Source: Actinobacillus sp.
GTDB taxonomy: Bacteria > Pseudomonadota > Gammaproteobacteria > Enterobacterales > Pasteurellaceae
Direction of reading: 5' to 3'
Assembly: GCA_020026155.1 (NCBI GenBank)
Contig: JAHHQX010000006.1
Coordinates: 1 to 64,000 of the forward strand
Length of the DNA stretch: 64,000 nt
A program made the position numbers and the translations under genes. Of this stretch, positions 57,893 to 64,000 are shown one piece after another; positions within the stretch are counted from its first letter, which is position 1; each line of letters opens with the position of its first letter. The notes under the pieces are model-generated. The model saw only the letters and a list, made by a program, of their open reading frames with translations. It searched no databases and had not been told where the DNA came from.

Positions 57893-58612
57893 CTATTTAA
57901 ACCATTGATCGTAAATTTTTTGGTATTCGCCATTTGCTTTAATTTGCGTAATACCCTTGTTTAATTGCTCAAGCAATGCAGTGTTATTTTTATTGACAGC
58001 TATCGCAAAACCGTTTCCAAAATATTTAGGGTCCGTTACTTTATCGCCAATAAAATGTAAGCCTTTTTGTGCCTTAACGGCATCTCCTAATGTTGAGGCA
58101 TCCCCAAATACGGCATCAATCCGCCCTGTTGTGAGATCCAAAATTGCATCTTGAATACTTGCGTAAGATTTCATGTTATAGCGATCGCCCTGATTTTCGA
58201 TATATTGCTGATAAGTAGTGCCATTCTGTACGCCTACATTTTTGACTTGAGCCATGGTTTCACCTGCTTTATTACCGATAAAAGCGGCGCCACCTGTATA
58301 ATAGGGAACAGAAAAAGCCACTTTCCGCGCCCTTGCTGGTGTAATATCAATCGCTGAAATTGCAGCATCAAAACCACCACGATGACGGATTAAACTTGGA
58401 ATAAGCGCGTCAAAAGGTTCATTCTTAAATGCACAGGTCGCATCAATTTGTTTACAGATTGCTTTCGCAATATCCACATCAAAACCGACAATCTCGCCTT
58501 TAACATTTGTACTTTCGAAAGGAGGATAAGTCGCTTCCATTGCAAAGGTAATATTTTGTGCAAATGCGGTTGCACTTGTTAACAATAATGTCGTTAATAA
58601 TAATTTTTTCAT
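57893..58612 (-). CDS. artI: Arginine-binding periplasmic protein ArtI
   Basis: Periplasmic solute-binding protein of 239 residues that captures arginine for ArtQM. The signal peptide ends near AFA-Q (about residue 19). ITFAMEATYPPFES and VGFDVDIAKAICKQI are the family 3 ligand-binding signature; Cys residues KQIDATC form the usual disulfide pair. Two ATGs are adjacent; I prefer the second (58612) because AGGAG then sits six bases away. Confidence 0.94.
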   Translation of the reverse strand: MKKLLLTTLLLTSATAFAQNITFAMEATYPPFESTNVKGEIVGFDVDIAKAICKQIDATCAFKNEPFDALIPSLIRHRGGFDAAISAIDITPARARKVAFSVPYYTGGAAFIGNKAGETMAQVKNVGVQNGTTYQQYIENQGDRYNMKSYASIQDAILDLTTGRIDAVFGDASTLGDAVKAQKGLHFIGDKVTDPKYFGNGFAIAVNKNNTALLEQLNKGITQIKANGEYQKIYDQWFK

Positions 58613-58621
58613 CATAGGCTC

Positions 58622-59362
58622 CTAATCAGTTGAATGAGAGAGATAGTGTTTAAACGCTTCGGTTTGTGGGTTCATAAAGCAATCATGCGATCCTTTCTCT
58701 ATAATATGTCCTTGCTCCATATACACGACTTGCGTGGCAATTTTACGGGCAACTCCCACTTCATGCGTCACAACGATTTGTGTAATCCCGAAACTTTTTA
58801 ATTCTTCAATAATGGAAACAACTTGCGCAGTAATTTCTGGATCAAGTGCAGCAGTAGGCTCATCAAAAAGTAGCACTTTGGGTTTCATAATTAATGCACG
58901 TGCAATCGCCACCCGTTGTTGTTGCCCACCCGATAAATGTAAAGGATAACGATCTGCAAACTGTTCAACACGCAAACGCTTTAACAAAGCCATGGCTTCT
59001 TTCTTCGCTTCATCTTTACACATGCCCAATACCTTCATCGGTGCTTCAATTAAATTTTGCATAACGGTAAGGTGAGGCCATAAACAGTATTGCTGAAAAA
59101 CCATTCCTACTTCTTTACGTAATTGCTGAATATCTTTAGAAAGGGTTTTATGCGCGGTGACATTAAATTCACAACCCGCAATTTTAATTTCACCCGATGT
59201 AGGTTTTTCTAATAAATTAAGCGTACGAATTAGCGTACTTTTCCCCGCCCCACTCGGTCCAAGCAATACCATGACATCACCACTATCCGCATGCAAATTG
59301 ATATCAAACAATGCCTGATTGTTGCCATAAAAAAAATTTAAGTTTTTAATGCTAATTGCCAT
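58622..59362 (-). CDS. artP: Arginine ABC transporter ATPase ArtP
   Basis: ATPase subunit of the arginine importer, 246 residues. Walker [10 protein letters not shown] at about 36-44, signature [15 protein letters not shown], Walker [15 protein letters not shown] and the switch histidine in VVTHE are intact. It is first in the operon. Upstream lie a clear promoter and two tandem ARG boxes, so arginine-dependent repression is likely. Confidence 0.96.
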   Translation of the reverse strand: MAISIKNLNFFYGNNQALFDINLHADSGDVMVLLGPSGAGKSTLIRTLNLLEKPTSGEIKIAGCEFNVTAHKTLSKDIQQLRKEVGMVFQQYCLWPHLTVMQNLIEAPMKVLGMCKDEAKKEAMALLKRLRVEQFADRYPLHLSGGQQQRVAIARALIMKPKVLLFDEPTAALDPEITAQVVSIIEELKSFGITQIVVTHEVGVARKIATQVVYMEQGHIIEKGSHDCFMNPQTEAFKHYLSHSTD

Positions 59363-59396
59363 CTTATTTGGTTACTCATTTTGTAAAAGTGAAAAA

Positions 59397-59425
59397 ATAT
59401 TACATATTCATGAATATTTATGCAA
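59397..59425 (-). promoter_or_regulatory. Sigma-70 promoter of artPIQM
   Basis: On the minus strand TTGCAT and TAATAT are separated by exactly 17 bp, about 35 bp before the artP ATG. The -35 overlaps the first ARG box. Confidence 0.6.
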
Positions 59426-59461
59426 TAAATTTTTATTCATTTTTCTGATTTTTTATTCATT
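59424..59461 (-). promoter_or_regulatory. Tandem ARG boxes (ArgR operator) upstream of artP
   Basis: On the minus strand AATGAATAAAAAATCAGA (59444-59461) and AATGAATAAAAATTTATT (59424-59441) each differ from the ArgR consensus (W-N-TGAAT-W4-ATTCA-N-W) at one fixed position. They are 2 bp apart, within the 2-3 bp spacing that places an ArgR hexamer on one face. Confidence 0.6.
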
Positions 59462-59474
59462 TTTTCTTTTAATC

Positions 59475-59510
59475 AAAAAAAATGCCCTGATCGCACGATC
59501 AGGGCATTTT
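59475..59510 (-). terminator. Terminator of gpt
   Basis: Perfect 15-bp stem AAAATGCCCTGATCG with its complement and a 2-base loop, 30 bp after the stop; six T follow on the minus strand. Confidence 0.88.
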
Positions 59511-59540
59511 AAGAGTAAACCTATCAACAGTTTATTTAGA

Positions 59541-60005
59541 TTATTTTCTCGCCAAAGGTGGAACAAAGCAGATACCCATGTCCCAAGGTTGTTCGATCCA
59601 AGTATCTTGCGGGATATCAATAACGTATTCGTCCACTAATGATTTACCTGCTGGTTTTGCAAATACAGACACAAAACGTGCATTTGGATAAATTTCACGA
59701 ATAGCACGTGCAGTATTTCCAGTATCCACTAAATCATCAACAACGATAAAGCCTTCCCCACCATTTTCTACTTGTGCAGCATGAAGCACATTTAATTCAC
59801 CTTGTTTATCATGCTCATAGCTTGCGATACATACAGTGTCGATATGACGTAAGTTTAATTCACGCGCTAATACCGCAGCTGGGAATAAGCCGCCACGGCT
59901 CACAGCAATAATGCCTTTCCATTGGCTAGCTGGCATTAGACGTTCAGAAAGTTTGCGGGCGTGCATTTGGAACATATCCCAAGTAACGATATATTTTTCG
60001 CTCAT
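59541..60005 (-). CDS. gpt: Xanthine-guanine phosphoribosyltransferase
   Basis: Purine-salvage enzyme of 154 residues making GMP, XMP and IMP from bases and [41 protein letters not shown] and the PRPP-binding motif [15 protein letters not shown] are nearly those of E. coli Gpt, as is [15 protein letters not shown] precedes the ATG. It is divergent from pepD, 137 bp apart, the same neighbour as in Haemophilus. Confidence 0.97.
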   Translation of the reverse strand: MSEKYIVTWDMFQMHARKLSERLMPASQWKGIIAVSRGGLFPAAVLARELNLRHIDTVCIASYEHDKQGELNVLHAAQVENGGEGFIVVDDLVDTGNTARAIREIYPNARFVSVFAKPAGKSLVDEYVIDIPQDTWIEQPWDMGICFVPPLARK

Positions 60006-60142
60006 AATTCACCTTAAGTTTTTTATAAATAGTATTACGTGTAAATAAAATTGCCGTAGGATAACCCGAATTTGTTTTTTATGCTATTATTTTAGGGATT
60101 TTTATCAAAATTTTTATATTCTCTTAATAAGGCAGGATAAAA

Positions 60143-61600
60143 ATGTCAGAAATTAAACAATTACAACCACAATTAGTCTGGAAATGGTTTGCCGATATTT
60201 GCAGTATTCCACATCCGTCTTACCATGAAAATGAACTTGCTACTTTTATCGTAAATTGGGCGAAATCGAAAGGTCTTTTCGCTGAACGTGATGAAGCGGG
60301 TAATGTTCTTATTCGTAAACCAGCAACTAAAGGCATGGAAAACAAACGTGGCGTGATTTTACAAGCACACGTTGACATGGTGCCTCAAAAAAATGAAGCG
60401 ACCGTGCATGATTTCCAAAAAGATCCGATTAAAGCCTATATTGATGGGGAATGGGTAACCGCTGAAGGCACGACATTAGGTGCAGACAACGGAATTGGGA
60501 TGGCCTCTGCCCTCGCTATTCTCGAAAGTGATGTACCGCATCCTGACATTGAAGTATTACTCACAATGTCTGAAGAAACTGGTATGGAAGGTGCTGTTGG
60601 TTTGCGTCCAAATTGGTTAACACATGATTTAATGATTAACCTAGATACTGAAGAAAACGGTGAAATCTATGTAGGATGCGCTGGTGGGGAAAATGCAAAC
60701 ATTAGCTTACCATTTACTACTGAAGCAAACACTTTTGCACACCACTATCAATTCAGTTTAAAAGGATTACGTGGCGGACACTCTGGATGTGATATCCATA
60801 AAAACCGCGGCAATGCGATTAAAATGATGGTGCGCTTCCTTGCAGAATTCCGTTGTGCTCATCCAGAATTTGACTTTACCCTAAGTGAAATCCGTGGCGG
60901 GACTATCCGTAATGCTATCCCACGCGAAGCTTTTGCAAGTATCGCATTCAATGGCGATGTAGCAATCTTAGAAAAAGCCGTCGCAGACTTTACCAACACG
61001 GTTGCTTCTGAATATGCAGCGACTGAAGAAAATATGGAAATTGCGTTAACAAAACTTGACGCAGTAAAAGACGTTTTCACCCCAGCCTCTGCCCGCAAAA
61101 TCATTGATACCCTCAACGTATTACCTTGCGGTGTGATGCGTCAAAGTGATGCAGTCAAAGATACTGTTGAAACATCATTAAGCATTGGTGTTCTTCGTAT
61201 GGAAGGGAATGCAGTCGTTGGTACCATTCTTATTCGTTCACTTATCGAAAGCGGTACGGTTCAAATCCGTGGTCAACTTCAATCACTGATGGATTTAGCA
61301 GGCGGTGAAGTGAAATTCTCTGGCTACTATCCAGGTTGGACACCACAACCAGATAGCGAACTCCTTGCTTTAACCAAAAAACATTATGCAGATGTATTAG
61401 GCGAAGCACCTGCGATTAAAGTTATCCATGCTGGTTTAGAATGTGGTTTATTGAAAAAACACTATCCAAATCTTGAAGTCGTGTCTATCGGACCAACCAT
61501 TCGTAATGCACACTCACCTGATGAAAAAGTTCATATTCCTGCAGTAGCAACTTACTGGGATGTTTTAACCCGTTTATTAGCTAACATGGCGGATAAATAA
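60143..61600 (+). CDS. pepD: Aminoacyl-histidine dipeptidase (peptidase D)
   Basis: Cytosolic M20C metallopeptidase of 485 residues that cleaves Xaa-His and other dipeptides. Zinc ligands and catalytic residues are in order: HVDMVPQ (His, Asp), [13 protein letters not shown] (bridging Asp), [10 protein letters not shown] (general base Glu and ligand Glu), [17 protein letters not shown] (Asp) and the C-terminal [11 protein letters not shown] (His). [20 protein letters not shown] is the lid-domain block. GGCAGGA precedes the ATG. The transcript probably ends at the dimer repeat. Confidence 0.96.
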   Translation: MSEIKQLQPQLVWKWFADICSIPHPSYHENELATFIVNWAKSKGLFAERDEAGNVLIRKPATKGMENKRGVILQAHVDMVPQKNEATVHDFQKDPIKAYIDGEWVTAEGTTLGADNGIGMASALAILESDVPHPDIEVLLTMSEETGMEGAVGLRPNWLTHDLMINLDTEENGEIYVGCAGGENANISLPFTTEANTFAHHYQFSLKGLRGGHSGCDIHKNRGNAIKMMVRFLAEFRCAHPEFDFTLSEIRGGTIRNAIPREAFASIAFNGDVAILEKAVADFTNTVASEYAATEENMEIALTKLDAVKDVFTPASARKIIDTLNVLPCGVMRQSDAVKDTVETSLSIGVLRMEGNAVVGTILIRSLIESGTVQIRGQLQSLMDLAGGEVKFSGYYPGWTPQPDSELLALTKKHYADVLGEAPAIKVIHAGLECGLLKKHYPNLEVVSIGPTIRNAHSPDEKVHIPAVATYWDVLTRLLANMADK

Positions 61601-61618
61601 ATTTAAAACATAAAAAAC

Positions 61619-61660
61619 ACGCCCCGATTTTCATAAAAATTTTTACGAAAATTGGGGCGT
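61619..61660. repeat. Inverted-dimer copy of the dispersed repeat, probable terminator of pepD and lolE
   Basis: Arms 61619-61632 (ACGCCCCGATTTTC) and 61647-61660 pair with one difference that is a G-U wobble only in plus-strand (pepD) RNA. The centre AAAAATTTTTAC can pair further. It is the only hairpin between the converging genes and is followed by AATATTTTT. Confidence 0.8.
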
Positions 61661-61681
61661 AATATTTTTCCAATTTCTTTT

Positions 61682-62935
61682 TTAGCCTTTGTTCATTAAG
61701 ACTTTAGCGGGTGGAATTTGGGCCGCTCGACGAGCAGGATAAAGACTTGCAACTAAGCTCAATACTAGTGCACAGATAAACACCAATCCGACATCTTGCC
61801 AATGTAATTCGCTTGGCATGAAATCAATAAAATAGATACCGCCTGACAAAAATTTGTGGTGAATCAAATGTTCCAACCCTTTGATTAAGTTAGTTAAATT
61901 AAGGGAAACGAGGACACCTAGGATAATCCCTGCCACGCAACCTTTTAATCCAGCTATTAACCCATAATAAATAAAAATCCGCCGGATAAAACGACTATTC
62001 GCACCAAGTGTTCTTAATACGGCAATATCCCCTTGTTTATCTTTTACCGCCATAATGAGCGTAGATACAATGTTAAAACAGGCAACGGCAATAACTAAAG
62101 CCATTGCTAAATACATTACCATACGGATAAGGCGAATATCGTGGTACATATATCCGAACTGCGCCATCCAAGTTTGTGCTTGCAATCCTTGCGGATAGGT
62201 CTGTAATTGTGGATAGCGAATTTGATTTGCTAAGAATGGCTGCTGAACTTTGAGTTCTACACCTGTGGCTTGAGTTTTGGTATAGCCTAAAAGTGCTTGC
62301 GCTTCATCTAAGCGCATTAAAGCATAAACATAATCCAATTGACCGTGTAACTGTAAAATACCCGCAACTTTTAAGCGAATTTCTTGAGGCTGACTCAGCT
62401 GTTGTGTGGTATTTTTTTGTGCTAATAACAAACTAATCCAATCTCCCGCTTTGACATGCAATGCTTGTGCGATGCCTGCCCCCAGAATCACACCTCCTTC
62501 GGTTTTAAAAGTTTGCCATCCATTATCCAATACAAAATATCGTAATCGGCTCACCTGTTCTTGCGATTGCGGATCAATACCTCGGACTTGTGCCACTTTA
62601 AGATGCGTACCATTTTCGAGCAACCCTTGAAAACTCACATAAGGAGCAGAAGCTACAATTGATTTGTTACGTTGTAACACACTTTGTAGTTGCGGATAAT
62701 TTTCTATTGGTTGAGATTCTGGACCAAAAGCATAACTTGTAATTTCAACTTGAGGCACGACCGATAAAATCCGTTGATTCAACTCTTTTTCAAAGCCATT
62801 CATGGCACTCAACCCAATGATAAGCACGGCTACACCAAGGGCAATACCAATCATAGAAAACCAAGAGATTAAGCTGACAAGATGGCTTTTTCTGCCTTGT
62901 TGATAGCGCCAACTGATGGCAAACGCATTTTTCAT
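61682..62935 (-). CDS. lolE: Lipoprotein-releasing system permease LolE
   Basis: Membrane subunit of LolCDE, which extracts outer-membrane lipoproteins from the inner membrane and hands them to LolA. 417 residues: one N-terminal span ([29 protein letters not shown] in part), a periplasmic domain, and three C-terminal spans with [29 protein letters not shown] at their start. FYIDF-type loop [15 protein letters not shown] and the place after lolD identify it as LolE rather than LolC. Its ATG overlaps the lolD stop (ATGA). Confidence 0.94.
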   Translation of the reverse strand: MKNAFAISWRYQQGRKSHLVSLISWFSMIGIALGVAVLIIGLSAMNGFEKELNQRILSVVPQVEITSYAFGPESQPIENYPQLQSVLQRNKSIVASAPYVSFQGLLENGTHLKVAQVRGIDPQSQEQVSRLRYFVLDNGWQTFKTEGGVILGAGIAQALHVKAGDWISLLLAQKNTTQQLSQPQEIRLKVAGILQLHGQLDYVYALMRLDEAQALLGYTKTQATGVELKVQQPFLANQIRYPQLQTYPQGLQAQTWMAQFGYMYHDIRLIRMVMYLAMALVIAVACFNIVSTLIMAVKDKQGDIAVLRTLGANSRFIRRIFIYYGLIAGLKGCVAGIILGVLVSLNLTNLIKGLEHLIHHKFLSGGIYFIDFMPSELHWQDVGLVFICALVLSLVASLYPARRAAQIPPAKVLMNKG

Positions 62936-63621
62936 TCTACGTGTTCCCCTAGAATGCCGTCACGCATCATTAAGCGACGTGGTAATTTATTAGCTAATTG
63001 TGTATCGTGTGTCACCAATAAAAATGCCGTATTCTGTTCACGATTTAATTTTTGTAATAATTCAAAAATACCCTCGGTTGTCTTATGATCAAGGTTACCT
63101 GTCGGTTCATCGGCAAGCACCAATGCTGGGTTATTAACCAAAGCTCGAGCAATCGCAACACGCTGGCGTTCACCGCCTGATAGCATGGCTGGCTTATAAT
63201 GCATACGATGCGCTAATCCTACTGCTTTCAAAAGCTCTTCAGCGCGCGCTTTCGCCTCTTTTTTATTTTTTCGTCCAATTAACATTGGCATCATGACATT
63301 TTCAAGCGCCGTAAAATCCATCATAAGATGATGAAATTGATAAACAAACCCAAGATGCTCGTTGCGTAATTGGGCTAATTTTTCATCATTATTCGTCTGT
63401 AATGATTCACCCAGTAATAAAACATCTCCCTCTGTGGCTTGCTCTAAACCACCTAATATATGCAGTAACGTACTTTTCCCCGAACCCGAGCTTCCTAAAA
63501 TAGCAATCATTTCGCCTTTTTTAATGGAAAAATTCACATCATGCAAAATTTGTGTTTTTTCATCACCACTTTGAAATGTTTTACTGACATGCTGACAATC
63601 TAATAATTTTTCTGAATTCAT
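62932..63621 (-). CDS. lolD: Lipoprotein-releasing system ATPase LolD
   Basis: Cytoplasmic ATPase of LolCDE, 229 residues, MacB/LolD branch of ABC proteins. Walker [10 protein letters not shown], the LolD-specific [23 protein letters not shown] (a Q-loop region that contacts LolC/E), signature [17 protein letters not shown] and Walker [12 protein letters not shown] are intact. AAGGA precedes the ATG, 9 bp after the lolC stop. Confidence 0.96.
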   Translation of the reverse strand: MNSEKLLDCQHVSKTFQSGDEKTQILHDVNFSIKKGEMIAILGSSGSGKSTLLHILGGLEQATEGDVLLLGESLQTNNDEKLAQLRNEHLGFVYQFHHLMMDFTALENVMMPMLIGRKNKKEAKARAEELLKAVGLAHRMHYKPAMLSGGERQRVAIARALVNNPALVLADEPTGNLDHKTTEGIFELLQKLNREQNTAFLLVTHDTQLANKLPRRLMMRDGILGEHVE

Positions 63622-63630
63622 CTTTTATCC

Positions 63631-64000
63631 TTATTCATCTCGCAATGCACGAGCAGGTTGTACTTTAGCTGCTCGATATGCAGGATAAAGTGTTGATAAT
63701 AAATTAAATAATAATGCACAGATCACAATAATAACGATCTGTAATGGCTCAACGAGTGTTGGTAAATAAAGCCCATCTGGCATAATCATTTGCCAAATTT
63801 TTTGAAAATTAGCCGCAATGAGCGTGCCAATTAATGTTCCCCAACATGTACCATTAATACCGACTAGCAGCCCTTGCCAAATAAAAATTTGCCTAATTTT
63901 ACGGCGTGTTAAGCCCTGCGTTTGCAAAATGGCAATTTCATTTTTCTTATCCACCACCATTAAACTTAATGATGTTAGAATATTTGAAATAGCGACAATA
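63631..64000 (-). CDS. lolC: LolC, C-terminal part, cut by the window edge
   Basis: The frame stays open to the end of the window: residues before an internal Met at 63960 read IVAISNILTSLSL, continuing into MVVDKKNEIAILQTQGLTRRKIRQIF, the conserved cytoplasmic loop after the second span of LolC/LolE proteins. About 123 C-terminal residues are present with three spans' worth of hydrophobic sequence and the end YPAYRAAKVQPARALRDE. Position before lolD supports LolC. The N-terminus lies outside. Confidence 0.9.
   Translation of the reverse strand, partial: IVAISNILTSLSLMVVDKKNEIAILQTQGLTRRKIRQIFIWQGLLVGINGTCWGTLIGTLIAANFQKIWQMIMPDGLYLPTLVEPLQIVIIVICALLFNLLSTLYPAYRAAKVQPARALRDE

Overview
The window comes from a member of the Pasteurellaceae, close to Haemophilus/Aggregatibacter in gene content. 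The proteins are of gammaproteobacterial type and Haemophilus-like in detail (artPIQM, TruC/YqcC/YoaH, ErpA-YacL-PBP1B, RlmN-PilW-RodZ-IspG-HisS-YfgM, AckA-Pta with divergent YfbV, SstT). Base composition is AT-rich. I found only two exact copies of the Haemophilus-type uptake word AAGTGCGGT by eye, far fewer than in H. influenzae, so I do not name a genus. It is almost entirely ordinary chromosome: 57 protein genes, no rRNA, tRNA, CRISPR, prophage or insertion sequence seen.

Layout. 0-10 kb: one giant trimeric autotransporter adhesin gene (minus, about 3,130 residues) with a candidate Fur box in its leader. 10-20 kb: a YcgN-like protein, nucleoside hydrolase, glnS, a TolC-like lipoprotein behind a TetR-type operator, adk, ampG, a purine permease, yoaH-truC-yqcC. 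20-28 kb: infC-rpmI-rplT (infC starts with ATT), a 47-codon membrane-peptide gene, fnr, uspE, map, erpA-yacL-mrcB, a Ca/Na antiporter. 28-36 kb: the rlmN-pilW and rodZ-ispG-hisS-yfgM clusters, then a membrane-anchored nuclease with a small acidic gene coupled to it. 36-47 kb: DedA, two paralogous quinone-reductase-like flavoproteins around a TorD-like chaperone, sstT, topA, cvpA, an OmpA-type lipoprotein, sohB, pgsA, sodC. 47-52 kb: a four-gene ABC exporter operon (membrane fusion protein, double ATPase, two permeases). 52-64 kb: pta, ackA, yfbV, artPIQM behind tandem ARG boxes, gpt, pepD, and lolCDE (lolC cut by the window edge).

What stands out is a dispersed intergenic repeat. A 27-29 bp monomer (ACGCCCC-R-ATTTTC, three variable bases, AAAATTTATG) occurs seven times singly, and four more times as an overlapping inverted dimer forming a 40-46 bp near-perfect hairpin. 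All eleven copies lie between genes, mostly just after stop codons. The inverted dimers sit where no other terminator is visible; single copies always have a separate hairpin nearby. This resembles REP/BIME elements or paired uptake sequences doubling as terminators. I recognise no wholly new multigene system; the best leads are this repeat family, the nuclease-partner pair, the 47-codon gene and several candidate operators.
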